DNA of 64,000 nucleotides from Limnephilus marmoratus (taxonomy: Eukaryota; Arthropoda; Insecta; Trichoptera; Limnephilidae). The notes under the pieces are model-generated. The model had not been told where the DNA came from, ran no database searches, and saw only the letters and a list, made by a program, of their open reading frames with translations. Positions within the stretch are counted from its first letter, which is position 1; the number at the start of each line of letters is the position of its first letter. The stretch is from assembly GCA_917880885.1 (NCBI GenBank), contig OU862906.1:60554665-60618664 (forward strand), given 5' to 3'. Below, piece by piece: positions 1-10,688 of this stretch. The position numbers and the translations under genes are program-made.

Positions 1-574
1 AATATCTCTTTTGGATGACGCAAAATTGCTGTACAGAATTGTAAAATCCAATCTAAAACCCTTGCTTCTAAATCCACTGTTAATTTCATCGAGTTTAATT
101 TAGAATACGTTCGAAGATAATTTTTTATGGACGACACCTGGCAGTTTATAATTAAACTTTTTTTAATGTTCGGAGCAATGAAGCTAGAAATTACATGTGA
201 CATGAATGAGTGGCTGGTCGTGGCTCAGATGAAATCGCTTCATGTATGTATAAGTAAGTATTTGGTAGCTAATGCTAATGGAAAGAAGTTCATTCTGATG
301 AGTGATACCTGTTGATATATCAAAACTTCTACAAAGGAAATAAATATATTTTTTGATCCTTCATGGTGGTACCCAGCAGTTAGATTAGCTTCCAGAAAAT
401 CCAAATATGATGTCAAGAGTATTTCTTCAGTTTCATCAACTTGAGGAAACAATTAATTAAAAACAAAAAGACAGAAAAATGGCATGGATGTAAACTAGTT
501 AAAAATCACATTCAAAAGAAGATCCTGACCATATTTATTAAGTTCCTAAAACAAGGCAATGAGTTGAACTTATT
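1..574. other. non-coding stretch, probably ABCG intron
   Basis: I see no exon, RNA gene or recognisable transposon here. The ABCG gene must continue leftward past its exon at 3358-3513, but no sequence resembling the next membrane-domain exon was found on the minus strand. The short reading frames have no recognisable motif and the composition is AT-rich, so I treat the stretch as intron. Confidence 0.5.
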
Positions 575-870
575 TTTTTACATGCACTCCACACAGGAGG
601 CCCTGAGGAAAATAATTTACCTCAGGTCCTATTTCATCTTTGGGGATGCTGTGAGGAGGGTTTTTTTTAGGAAATAAAGGAGAGGAGAATTCTGGGAAGG
701 AAAGGGTTTTAGGGGTGCGTAGGAATCTGGGGTTCAGTGTCTCCTGGTCATCCGCCTCCTTAGGTTTTTCTAGGTCTTGACCTAGAAAAACCTCACCCCA
801 TGAACCAGGGCACACCTTCTAAATCACCAAACGTAGCAAACCCCTTGGAGTGACCTGTGGAAGAGGTGTT
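575..870 (+). repeat. dispersed repeat family A, copy 1
   Basis: This block starts after a T-run with a segment containing CTCCACACAGGAGGCCCTGAGG and a CTCAGG partner, and ends near a TCACCAAACGTAGCAAACC segment. The same order recurs in the same orientation at 29611-29770 and at 53847-55715. In the last copy it is split by a hAT insertion. A short inverted piece occurs near 3615-3665. No coding capacity is convincing. A SINE or the 3' part of a LINE is possible, but I cannot assign a class. Confidence 0.55.
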
Positions 871-2303
871 GGTTGAAGTAAAGTGAGTGAAGCAAAGAGT
901 GTGTGCTAAGACTGAGTTGTTTGGCGGTCCGTCCTCTCTGCCTACCCCTGCGGAGAAACGGCGTGATGGTTAGTTAGGTAGTTAGTAAGTTAGTCAGGTA
1001 CAAGATTCCAGTTTTTTAAGCAAGTTACAATATTATGTAGCATATTAAGTTTTTTTTTTGACAATAGTATCAGTTGGAAAATAGTTACCTAAATATTTTA
1101 TATGTTTTTCTGTTTTAAATAAGTTTTTCAATAAAAATTTCAAGACTTGAAATATTTTTATTACTGTTCCACCACTATCCTAATTCCTAAAAATCATCTT
1201 TACAAATTTTCGGGTGTAAAAAAAGTCAAATATCGAAGGAAGTTTTTCGTAACTTGAGTTCAGTGATTGCAATTTTCACTTTGGTTAGGATCAAAGAAAC
1301 GTAACTGAGATATAGCTGAACTTAAATCTAAAAAAACATATGAAAATGAATTACTATTTTATATTTAAAAGATGATTTAGAAGCACAAAATACCACCCTT
1401 TAACTAAACGAGAAGAAATTATTAATATGTTCCATTTGTTTAAAAGTAGACAACATTGATTGATTGAGAACTATGTTTTTTTGCTCTCCTGTAAAGTAGA
1501 GAAAAATGAGTTACGTTTTTTTTACCCTAAGGGGCCGATATGTAACTGGCTTTGCTACCCTAGATTAATCCCACGAAAACACTATGTGTCTTGTTTTTGC
1601 AGTAAGATGATATCGAAGCTGCTTTTAAACGGCAACCTTTGCTGCTGCTGGTATAATTGATTTTTTTTATAAATATTTTTTTTTGTTTTGCTTCTGCTAC
1701 ATACAAGATATAACAGCACGTACCTGAAGGATTTTAATCAGAGATTCCTGAGCGCATTTGGAGTAAAAAGTTAAAAATATTGCTATATCACAAGTCGAGG
1801 CAGAGTTCGTAACACGTGACACGCTAGGCCCAACCACCTAGTTGGGAAATGTGATGGAAATATACAATTTTTTTTGAGAGAACAAAAAATATCAAAAGAC
1901 AGCAAAAATGTTTAACTCCAAATATGCTCAGGAAACCATAGTTAAAGTCCTTTATGTGCTGGTATAATTGCATAAAAATTGTGCTTTATAAAAATATACA
2001 ATAGCTCAAAATTAATCCACAAAACATTCAATTCAAATTCAAGGTCGTGAAATTTCCGTGTTGTTCCTCAGGCATTCAACAAGGTAAGGATATGTTTAAA
2101 AAAATCATTTCTCTCAAAGTGACTAACTATTCCGTGGAAACTACATATATTATATAGTGATAATAATGCTAATATTTGGATGATTTGTTAAGCACCGTTT
2201 TTGTGAAAAATCACCTCAACAGTGCTGTACAAATACATAATATATTTTTACAAAGCTTTGTAGATGATATACTAGTTTTATAAATATATGAACATATTAT
2301 CTG
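871..2303. other. non-coding stretch, nothing recognised
   Basis: AT-rich intron-like DNA with no open frame that carries a recognisable motif and no clear repeat structure. I see nothing assignable here. Confidence 0.5.
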
Positions 2304-2458
2304 TTAACCGTTTCCCTGCGGCGGCTGACCTAAGTCATTTCATCAAGTGGCTCACACCGCGCGGCGGCTGGCTTTAGTCATGAAAATAATATTAGAAACA
2401 AAATATGCCGCGTGGGGGCGACTGCTTAGGAATATTTTTTTAGCGGTTAAAGGGTTAA
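2304..2458. mobile_element. possible piggyBac-like MITE with TTAA ends
   Basis: A short GC-richer block is bounded on both sides by TTAA (2304-2307 and 2455-2458). The inner left end reads CCGTTTCCCTGCGGC and the reverse complement of the right end reads CCCTTTAACCGCTAA, a weak imperfect inverted pair. TTAA target duplication is typical of piggyBac elements. The body is about 147 bp and non-coding. The terminal match is poor, so chance occurrence of TTAA in AT-rich DNA is a real alternative. Confidence 0.35.
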
Positions 2459-2589
2459 GATGGTACAATTTACAAAAACATTATTTTGCAAAAAACAAGT
2501 AAGTTATTATGAAAATAGAATCAGCTTGCGAGCAGCGAAAATTTAGCATCGGCCATCAAGAAGTTAACCATGAATTGACAATGACGCAC

Positions 2590-3165
2590 ATAAAGATCAT
2601 AATAAAGGATTCAAAATGCTTGGCTTCATTCTCCGTAATGGCAGAGACTTTCAAAATATTTCAACATTAAAAATCTTATATTCTTCTCTTGTTCAAAGTC
2701 AAGTCGAATAAAACTCCTATATTGGGCCCCTCACTTTAAAATCCACTCTGATTCCTTTGAAAAAATTCAGGGCAAATTCCTAAGATCTTTGAACAATATC
2801 TTAGGAACAACTATAAACTCGATCTACCCACAGAAAAAATACATTAAACCCACTTGATGAAAATATTAAAATTCTCACATGGAAGACTTGTTTCCGACTT
2901 GACTTTGGTTTTATCATTTTTAATAGTATTGTAGACAGCCCTGATTTATTAAGCTTAATTATCTTCTATATACCAACAAGAACTATTCAATCTAAAATTC
3001 CTTTTAATTGCAACAACAATAGCAGGACTAGTCATTTAGATACACGCATTTGGAAAAGCTTTCTCAGAAGTAGTAGATGTGTTAAACTGCACGGAATATA
3101 GTTACAAACAGACTATAAAAATATACCTCAATAAATTGATGTTAGCATAATGCCTACTATTCTTC
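2590..3165 (+). pseudogene. LINE reverse transcriptase C-terminal remnant
   Basis: Forward translation gives KMLGFILRNGRDFQNISTL and, after stops and shifts, a segment with NSIVDSPDLLSLIIFYIPTR. These align by eye with the LINE tail at 16586-17122 (KMLGFIIRISKPFRNIKTL; LNNGLDSPELVNYLRIHIPTR) and with the minus-strand copies at 31.7-32.4 and 36.4-37.1 kb. Several in-frame stops show it is dead. It is a jockey/CR1-like LINE fragment in the ABCG intron, older than the other copies. Confidence 0.75.
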
Positions 3166-3357
3166 TGAATGTTATGGTATATTTGATTAGCATATTAACC
3201 TCAGATAATCCACAAAATGTAAAGCATCAGTTTTGTGCATGTCCCTATAGGCGAACATTACGTACATACGCATTATGAAATTAGGAAATGCATTAAATTA
3301 TTGTGATGCCATAAATAATACAATATTAAATTAAGTATGCATGCGTAATTTACTAAC
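3166..3357. other. intron of the ABCG gene
   Basis: Sequence directly downstream of the last recognised ABCG exon on the minus strand. It begins with the donor GTTAGT (read on the minus strand). Nothing else is recognised. Confidence 0.5.
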
Positions 3358-3513
3358 TTTTGTTGGTGTAGTGGCTCCAACGAAATATCCCCAAGCCTGA
3401 GCACAAAGGCTGGTGGTGATGGCAATCAACAAGAAGTAATTCAGCCGGTACCACACCAACATGTTGCCGGTCATCACATAGCTTATCGTAATGTAGGTTA
3501 CACAGCAAATTAC
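3358..3513 (-). CDS. ABCG half-transporter, exon H (membrane domain)
   Basis: Last recognised exon of the minus-strand ABCG gene. It has 52 codons, from an acceptor ending TTTGCAG to a donor GTTAGT. The translation starts VICCVTYITISYVM, continues through a hydrophobic stretch with LNYFLLIAITTSLCAQAWGY, and ends FVGATTPTK. In ABCG1-type proteins this position holds membrane helices 3 and 4, and the family pattern SLVAQSLGLLIGAAS matches SLCAQAWGYFVGATT here. It joins in phase to exon G, 4.3 kb upstream. The protein must continue beyond this exon (helices 5-6 and the large outer loop), but no later exon was found in the window. Confidence 0.88.
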
Positions 3514-3614
3514 CTGCAAACACATTATCATTTTATTTTAAATACACAATACACTGAAATATAATTTGGGAGGCGGGAAAGGTAATGCCACCCTGGGAAC
3601 TATTTATTAGATAA

Positions 3615-3665
3615 TTTTTCAGCAGATGACCCCAAGTGGTTCGCTACGTTTGATGGTGCCCGAGT
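3615..3665 (-). repeat. fragment of dispersed repeat family A
   Basis: The segment CCCCAAGTGGTTCGCTACGT is the reverse complement of the end of the family A copy at 55.6 kb (positions about 55630-55652). Only this short block is shared, so it is a truncated copy. Confidence 0.45.
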
Positions 3666-3669
3666 TCGT

Positions 3670-4156
3670 GGAGTGAGAATTGCATATGCTCACGTACTGC
3701 ATGATTTGACTTCAAGTCCTCGAATGGGCGTGACTTAGAGTGCTTATGAGCGATATTGTCCAAACTGCCACTTTTATTTGTTTACAAAAATTTAAGTACT
3801 CAAATCAATGACGTTATATATAATATATAGATACGTGGTAGAAATCTCAAAGGTGGTAAGCCAAAGACAAGGCAATGTATTTGTCTTAGGATTTGTAGTT
3901 TTAGTACTCAACTGCCACACGTCGCTTAGGTCATGTCCTACCAGTAAGTAAAATGCATTAAAAAATGCCCTCGTGTGTGATGAAAATACACGTCAAATAC
4001 TAGTAAAATCCAAGGAAAAATATTTCATTAGTAAATACACGCAAATTATTTATTATTATAAAAAATACAATTATTTCAATTGTTCCCGGAAGATTTTTAG
4101 CGCCAATGGAGAAAGTGAGATAGCAAGCAATTAAGTACAACGACCGAAAGGGGATC
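3670..4156. other. intron, nothing recognised
   Basis: No motif-bearing frame, repeat or RNA gene is visible. It lies inside the 4.3-kb intron between ABCG exons G and H. Confidence 0.45.
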
Positions 4157-4266
4157 GTCTCATATAGTATTCCTTATTCTACTTAGTGTAAGCTAAGCGA
4201 GTGTGACTGACACGTCATATCTTATGGTCTCAGTCACACTCGTAATGTAGAATATAGTATTCGGCG
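4157..4266. repeat. short foldback (inverted repeat) element
   Basis: The left arm (TATAGTATTC, then TTCTAC, then CGAGTGTGACTGA) is repeated in reverse complement on the right (TCAGTCACACTCG, GTAGAA, TATAGTATTC). The arms are about 45 nt around a short loop. The arm ends and size fit a foldback MITE. It has no coding capacity and no clear target duplication. Confidence 0.5.
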
Positions 4267-5531
4267 CAAATGAAAAAGCCGTCCAGTCCTAAACCTATAA
4301 ATATCGTTCACACACACACACATTTATTTATTTATTGCTTCTTCACAATTTATATACATATATTTTAACCCCACTAGGGTTCGCCTGAATCGCGGTTAAT
4401 AATTTCACAATTTAATAAAAATAACACGACCAAATATTGGTCTTGCAAAACAAAAAGCAAAATAATAAAATGATGAACAGAGAAAATAATAAGTGTTAAA
4501 AATATATGAATTAACAACAAAGTGTTGAGAGATCAGATAAAATGTTATCATTCATTATATCATTAGTTCATACACATAGTAAGGACACATTTTCTCTAAA
4601 AACTGTAAAAAAATAAATAAATAAATAGAAAAAATACCATTTTCAACAATAGATAAAATTAAAAAAATGTATGTAAAAGGTTTTTTTTTTTAAATATGTG
4701 TAAAAAATAACTTAACGAAAAAAACAAAGATTTATAAGCGATTACATTAGAGCGAATCTTTCTTATGCAATATTAAAGTGACTATCAAATGATTATGAAA
4801 TAAATATGAAAGAAACCGTTTTGATCACAACATTATTGTTTTCATTCCATTTAAGTGCCCGTTTTCATTAAAATATGATTGTATTTTATAGTGTAAGTGG
4901 CACCTTAGAAATGCCATCCGTGTGATCTTTTAGTTTTGACAAAGTTATGGGATACGATAACCCCTATATATTTATTTATTTATTGTTTCTTTACCTTTTT
5001 AATTTAGGTGTTATTGTTTAAATTGAAATTTTGAACTTCATTTTGACTTGAGATTAACAATTTTTTAGAGTACACATAATAATATAGGTGTTGAAAGACA
5101 ATATTGTTACAATAATATTTCTCACAGAATGGGCCTCTACTGTACTATAGGAACAAATACATTATAACGTAAAACATGTAGAGTGACCATATGTTGAAAT
5201 TAGCTTTGAAATAACTTTTTTTTTTTGCAAGTTGTTTAATCTATAATAATGACATAATTTTAGAAATGACAATGTAGAAAAAATCAATTGGCAATCCTCG
5301 GCTAACACAAATAATTTAACCATCTTTTTAAAAGTACACAAGGAATTAGATGACTTAATATGTTCTGAAAGGCTAGAGTGGAGCCTGATAGAAGTAATTT
5401 CTTTGACCAAAAGAAGATTTAGTTTGAATTGCCACAAAGTTAAGACCAGACCCAATTCTAGTAGTACGAATTTGCGGAGTTCTTTCTGCAATATTAATAT
5501 TATTAAAAAATTTACAAAGTATTCGTGTAAT
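4267..5531. other. AT-rich intron with ATTT runs
   Basis: This stretch contains a short CA run at 4311-4321 and ATTTATTT runs near 4321 and 4972, like the (AAAT)n tails of the minus-strand LINEs in this window. No reverse-transcriptase frame is attached to either run. They may be LINE 3'-end relics or simple repeats. Nothing else is recognised. Confidence 0.4.
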
Positions 5532-6930
5532 TAGGGATTGCAATCCCGCAGCTAATTCAATCCCGCGGGATTGATATGCGGGATTGCTCAATCCCGCGCG
5601 GATCCCGCGGGATCCCGCATCTTTGAAATAATGTTATATTGCTATAGATTTATCTTAATTTATTTAGTTTTTACACCATTAAAATTGATTACGATAATCG
5701 ATAACCATATCCAAAAAACTTTATTAACAAAAACCACTTTAAGTCATAATAATGTTTCACACGAACGACATTATATTGCTATAGATTTATATTCATTTAC
5801 TTCGTTTTTACACCATTAAAATTGATTACTATCATCGATAACCATATCAAAAAACTTTATTAACAAAAACCACTTTAATTCATAATGTTTCACGCGACAT
5901 TACGACATTATATTGCTATGGATTTAGTTTCATTTATTTCATTTTTACACCATTCAAATTGATTACTATCTTCGATAACCATATCCAAAAAACTTTATTA
6001 ACAAAAACCACTTTAAGTCATACTGTTTCACGCTATATTACGACATTATATTGCTATTTACGGCACAATCTGCTTTTAAAATAAAACAGAACAAAACTAA
6101 ATCAAAAACATTAAAATTTAGGTACTTACTTACATTAAACGCCGGTTGGTGAATACGAAAACACTCGTCACCTACAGAAAGACGTGCGCTTCGTAGTACT
6201 ATTTATGAACGGAGGCGTCTACTAATATCTACAGGAATTCCAAAAATTGAAAAAATCGAACTAATATCTATGGGAACCAAAGTGTTGACGAATATCTACA
6301 GCTCAAACTGTTGACTAATATCTATGAGAACCAAAGTGTTGACGAATATCTACAGCACTGGCAGAGGTTGGATTTACAATTATATAGGCATATTGGAATA
6401 ACGTAATATTGCGTATGCAGTTTAAAAAACTTAATTTATGTAAGTATGTACGTAAAAATCCCTAATATCGGACTATTGGACGCATTTAGCTGATTAGTCC
6501 AACCTACGCTCTGTAGATATTAGTCAACACTCTGAAGTTCGTAGATATTAGTTCAACATATGAGCTGTAGATATTCGTCCGACATACAGGCTGTAGATAT
6601 TAGTATCTGGAGTCTTTATGAACAACTGGCAGGCGCCGACAGGATACAGGATACTAGGATAGCCCGCCTGCCGCCAACCGCTAGTGGCGCTAGTCGCCGG
6701 CCACTAGAGGATTGGCCGGGGACTAGCGGTTGGCGGCAGGCGGGCTGTCTTGTGCTAAACGGTAACATTGCGCTCGTGCTACTCTCGATTTACGCGAAAG
6801 TTTTAGCGCCAAATTTTTAACTTGCGGGATCCGCGGATCCGCGCTTTGAAGGTGCTGGATTGCGGGATTAATAAAAGCTGCGGGATCCCGCGGGATTGCG
6901 GGATCCCGCTTTGCGGGATTGCAATCCCTA
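5532..6930. mobile_element. non-autonomous hAT element with palindrome-rich ends
   Basis: The ends are TAGGGATTGCAATCCCGC and its reverse complement. They are flanked by a perfect 8-bp direct repeat CGTGTAAT (5524-5531 and 6931-6938), the hAT signature. Each subterminal region is packed with CGGGATCCCG-type palindromes. Inside are three and a bit tandem copies of a ~137-bp unit (5634, 5771, 5908, 6046). There are also nine copies of a CTAATATCTACAG-like motif, five direct at 6215-6355 and four inverted at 6510-6602. A 25-bp perfect inverted repeat lies at 6661-6685 and 6722-6746. No transposase frame is present. It lies in the intron between ABCG exons G and H. Confidence 0.85.
5634..6056. 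repeat. 137-bp tandem repeat inside the hAT element
   Basis: The segment TTATATTGCTATAGATTT recurs at 5634, 5771, 5908 and (shortened) 6046, with spacings of 137, 137 and 138 bp. Between these the units share AAACTTTATTAACAAAAACC and CGATAACCATATC blocks. The units differ by small substitutions and indels. It is internal to the 5532-6930 element. Confidence 0.8.
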
Positions 6931-7079
6931 CGTGTAATATACAGCTGTTTTACATTCATGACATTACATTCCTTATAAAGTGTATGAGTTGGACATCTAA
7001 ATTTTTTCTTGAACATAACTTTAAGAATCAGTTTTTGGGCAATGTTAAGTGGTTCTATATAAGAGCTCGTTCACATTGA

Positions 7080-7450
7080 GCATATAAATATAAAAGATCA
7101 TAGCACGCCACATATCGCTCTCCATACAATCCCTTCAGACCGTTCACACCTGAGCGCTTTATGCGCACATCAACCATAGACAATGCACTTCTTACGCCGT
7201 AACCGCTCCTGAGGCGATATGCCAACAGTTAAGCGCCCCCCACTCCGACGAAAACAGGAGAGGGGGTCATTTTAATTACGGAGCTGCCAAGAACGGTGGG
7301 TGACAGATGTCAACTCCATAGATTCAGTACAAAAAATGCGCGCTCCGTGGCCGCTCGGTAATTCAACTGACCCCCTCTCCTACCATAGGAAGAAATATTT
7401 TATCTGCGCCGTGTGAACGCCACGAAACATAGGCGCTCGCGGTTCAACAG
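7080..7450. repeat. probable foldback/MITE with inner inverted repeat
   Basis: A GC-richer block in AT-rich intron. ACAGGAGAGGGGGTCA at about 7250-7265 is matched in reverse complement by TGACCCCCTCTCCT at about 7369-7382, and flanking TAATTACGGAGC / GCTCGGTAATT extends the pairing. GTTCACAC motifs sit near both edges in opposite orientations. No frame and no target duplication were found, so the class is unknown. Confidence 0.4.
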
Positions 7451-7781
7451 ATACCTGCTAGCGGTTATATTAGATGTCTGAACACCCCTTAAGTCTTTTG
7501 GCAAGATCCCCAGCACACTATATTATAAGAAAGTAGAGACTGAATTATTGCAAAATAAACCGCCTTCAATTTTTTCCTTGTCTAGTATATGTCTGAGTTC
7601 TTTATCCTCTTTATCCTGCATGAATAACTTTTGAATTAAGAATTTACTGAAAACAAAAGAGTTACTTACCACACAGTTCTTACTTACCACATTATAGCTT
7701 AAGTTTGTGAGACAATAGAGAGTCTAGATATAATTTATAACGTCATTCACTCAAATTAATATTTTTAAAATAATGACTAAC
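7451..7781. other. intron downstream of ABCG exon G
   Basis: AT-rich sequence that starts on the minus strand with the exon G donor GTTAGT. No other feature is recognised. Confidence 0.5.
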
Positions 7782-7882
7782 CTGAAATGGAATTTCTAAA
7801 GCCAGCGTTGAAATGATATAGGGACCCAAACTGTACCATTTGTTAAAGTGCTCTCTTTTCAATTTTTCCATCTCGAGTGGGA
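7782..7882 (-). CDS. ABCG half-transporter, exon G (membrane domain)
   Basis: A 101-bp exon with acceptor TTTTTCAG and donor GTTAGT. Joined to the last base of exon F it reads FPLEMEKLKREHFNKWYSLG and continues PYIISTLALEIPFQ. ABCG1-family members carry FPLEM...[25 protein letters not shown] at the same place, the loop and amphipathic helix leading into membrane helix 3. The intron phase (2 bases complete the first codon) agrees with exon F, and the last codon is complete before exon H. There is no stop. Confidence 0.92.
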
Positions 7883-8059
7883 CTGAAAAACATTTATGAA
7901 TTATACAATCAATCAATTAATAATGTATAAAGAAGTTATCAGACATTTTCCGTAAGATTCCTAGTTTTAGGTAAAATTACCAAATGTGAAGAACCGCTTC
8001 ACAATTTAAAAGTGTGGAAAGTGAAAAAATAAATTTCGATATTCAAATTCAATACTTAC

Positions 8060-8228
8060 ATTGCAATGTGACAGACATTTTTCCCGTGTAAGATACAAGC
8101 AACAAAGTTCCATACAGGTAGACATAGTTTGCCAGAACTTTCTCTGCGTCATTCCCAACACCTTTGTATAAGTATCCAAAAAGAAATGCTATGAGAATAT
8201 GAGCCAAGAGTCTCCACATCATTAAGCT
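8060..8228 (-). CDS. ABCG half-transporter, exon F (membrane helices 1-2)
   Basis: A 169-bp exon with acceptor TTTTCAG and donor GTAAGT. It reads SLMMWRLLAHILIAFLFGYL, then YKGVGNDAEKVLANYVYLYG, then TLLLVSYTGKMSVTLQ. The first hydrophobic run is membrane helix 1 and the second run, after the GVGNDAEKVLAN loop, is helix 2. The loop matches the ABCG1 pattern IGNEAKKVLSN. Only 132 bp of intron separates it from exon E and 177 bp from exon G, so this cluster is compact compared with the rest of the gene. Confidence 0.92.
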
Positions 8229-8360
8229 CTGAAAAGGAATAAATTACATATATTTATCAGTAAGAAATAGTAAAATGTTGTAGGTTGTGGAGGGGAATGT
8301 TGAAAGTGAAGTAATCGGGTAAATGTACAGTTTAAAATTAAATTGTATGTAGTTACATAC

Positions 8361-8548
8361 ATAGTTTCGTCTGGTTGACAAGAAGTTCCTCTTAAGTAGT
8401 AGCCATGTTTGTCGTAGTTGATTTGCCGGTGGGTGAATATTCTCTAAAATGGCTTCGGAGTCAATTGAGCCGCTGCCTTCCACGTTGCTCATTAATCCAA
8501 GAGACAGGTTCAGATTACCTTCAGAATCCGTTGAGTTGCCACAAATTC
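8361..8548 (-). CDS. ABCG half-transporter, exon E (linker to membrane domain)
   Basis: A 188-bp exon with acceptor TTTTAG and donor GTATGT. It starts ICGNSTDSEGNLNLSLGLMS and runs through an acidic, serine-rich stretch. It ends in a basic segment QLRQTWLLLKRNFLSTRRNY. The last part matches the family's conserved entry to the membrane domain (Q...LLKR...RD). The first ~40 residues are a low-conservation linker, longer in polar residues than I would expect. Codon phase agrees with exon D on one side and exon F on the other. Confidence 0.9.
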
Positions 8549-8803
8549 CTAAAATATTGAATGACACAAAAACAATGAATCTTTGAACTGTCATATAAAG
8601 CAAGATGTAAAGAAAAAGAAAGTTCATCACATGATTTAGAAAAACGAAGAGTATCTATACTATATATTTATATATACTATATCTATACTATCATGTTAAC
8701 AATTTGAGGGTAAATAACTAAAGTAAAAGTCTAAAAAATGTTACACAATATACCAAAATGATTCATTATCACACAAATACAAATATTATTCAAAGTTACT
8801 TAC

Positions 8804-8926
8804 CATTCCTGGCTTGAATTAGGGAATTTCTAGATATTAGGGACTTGCTTTCTTCATCAGCCTTGGTGGCAGCATTTGCTAGTTTTGCGAGATCTACATT
8901 GTGTTCGCCTATCGCAACTTCAATAA
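8804..8926 (-). CDS. ABCG half-transporter, exon D (end of NBD, linker)
   Basis: A 123-bp exon with acceptor TTTTTAG and donor GTAAGT. Combined with the last base of exon C it reads (NPADF)LIEVAIGEHNVDLAKLA, then NAATKADEESKSLISRNSLI and QARNG. ABCG proteins end their nucleotide-binding domain with NPADFVIEVASGEYG, so the match fixes the join. The rest is polar linker. It lies 8.55 kb downstream of exon C and 255 bp upstream of exon E. Confidence 0.9.
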
Positions 8927-9284
8927 CTAAAAAGGTAAAAATATTATGTACTTTGTTTTCTTCACTTTTGTTCCCTATTATTAACTCGGTTTTTAGGAGA
9001 CAAAACACCAAACAAGAATAATAAATTCCTTAGGTCTTCTGAAAATAATATTATATTGAATTGGGTGAATTGGGGTAGGTACTAATGGAAAATTGGGGTA
9101 GATACTCTCATAGTAGGTTTTCCATTATCTTTGAGATTGTTCCATTTTCAAAAGTGTAATAAAACCAGAGCAAAGAATTTGTCTGACAGATTATACAAGA
9201 GAAGAGTTTGGGCGGGAAAACTACACGGTTATTTTCATTTTGAGAATTGGTTTGAGGTTAAAGGTTATATGCAAATATAATTAG
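8927..9284. other. intron, nothing recognised
   Basis: Sequence between ABCG exon D and the start of the split LINE. It contains an imperfect short direct repeat (GGGGTAG followed by TACT) near 9072-9103. No other structure was seen. Confidence 0.4.
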
Positions 9285-9755
9285 AAAATCGTATACTAAG
9301 AGGAAGAGAGTAGATGTTATCTACACAGATTACTCGAAAGCTTACGATAAAGTTAACCACTCTATCCTCATTAAAAAATTACACCAATTAGAAATCCATG
9401 GTGACTTACTTAGGTGGCTAACTTCATATCTGCATAGAAGACTACAGTGCATATCAGTTGAGGGAACTAAGTCTAGCTTTTTTTACTGTGCCCTCTGGCG
9501 TACCGCAAGGTTCTCACTTGGGGCCATTATTGTTTAATGTGTATATATTTGATATTTATAAATGTTTTTTACATGCTAACTACCTAGCATATGCAGATGA
9601 CAAAAAAATATACTTAGTAATCAAATCTATCAATGACTGCATAAAACTTCAAGAAGACCTAAATCGACTTTTTGCATACTGTAAATTAAACAAATTAATC
9701 CTAAACATTCTAAGTGCAACAAATTATCTTTTACGCGTAACAAAAATTAAATTTC
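9285..9755 (+). pseudogene. jockey/CR1-like LINE, reverse transcriptase part (left half)
   Basis: Forward translation begins VDVIYTDYSKAYDKVNHSIL and passes through GVPQGSHLGPLLF and LAYADDKKIYL, the reverse-transcriptase catalytic region (the usual FADD box is YADD here). The region ends at LNILSATNYLLRVTKIKF. One frame change lies near 9455. The protein is continued in the same orientation at 16451, after a 6.7-kb insertion. The 5' part (endonuclease, ORF1) is missing, so this copy was 5'-truncated on insertion. It lies in the ABCG intron, opposite in strand to the gene. Confidence 0.85.
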
Positions 9756-9993
9756 GGTAAATATCGGTTCGACTGGCCACGCTTATTACGAATAATTTTT
9801 AGAAAAAAACTTTAGATTCGCCTTAATTACTATAAAAGGAAACTTTTTGGCTTTGGGGCGGCGGAAAATAATGCATTTTAATTTTCAATTGCATAAAACC
9901 AAAATTCACTTCGCGAACCGACCCAGCGAAAGTCCGCGGCCGTAACTGTCACTGTTATGTTGGTATCCTTGATAAATTAACAAGAGCTAATAT

Positions 9994-10227
9994 GACTGTA
10001 GCCGACTTCGTGGGATAAGGCGCGTAATTACGAAATTTGTCTAGCGGGCTTGTTTGTGTAACATGGTTTGTGATACAAAAGAATGTGCTCCTTTATAACG
10101 CCTACTCGCGTCAAGGCAAGAAAAACATCCCAGTTTTCAAGTAGTTTAGCGGCTACGCTAGGTTTGTGTAACATGGTTTGTGATTTGCGGTATTTCATGT
10201 AGGTATCCCACGAAGTCAGCTACAATC
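9994..10227. repeat. shared core MITE-like block (copy 1)
   Basis: Bounded by GACTGTAGCCGACTTCGTG and the inverse of GATTGTAGCTGACTTCGTG. It contains a ~110-bp unit ending in GTTTGTGTAACATGGTTTGTG. The same block, with two tandem copies of the inner unit, occurs at 22007-22431 inside a different terminal-repeat element. It is probably a small mobile element of its own, or a shared ancestral core. Confidence 0.6.
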
Positions 10228-10688
10228 CATAACAGTGACCAGTCCTGGATTTGTCAATAGGCCTTATAGGCCGCGGCCTAGGGGCGGCAGAGTTCAGGGG
10301 GCGGCGCTCGCTCGCTTTGGTAAGCCGGTCAGTTTGTGTGCGATTATAAACAAAAAACAAGTCACTATTGATAGACAGAGTTTTTTATGTGATTTTTTAT
10401 TTATTTTTTTATTTACAAAAGGATACATAAATTATAATATATTTTTTACAATAATTAATTACATCATAAATGTATATGATGTACCCCCATAAATAAGCAG
10501 GGCTTGTGTGTATGGGGGGTGTTATAATATTGGTTCAATTTATTATTTTTTATTATTTTTAATTGTAAAACTAACGTTTTTAAGACAAGATTTTTTATGC
10601 ATAGCACAAAGGGTAACAATTATTATAAGCAATAATTATCAGCCTGAAACACTCATCCACATTGAAAAATCTTCCGAGAAAAGATACA

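Noticed and set aside
1460..1660. Short frame of 66 codons as a possible next ABCG exon
   Set aside because: It is on the wrong strand, contains no membrane-domain motif and has no fitting splice sites.
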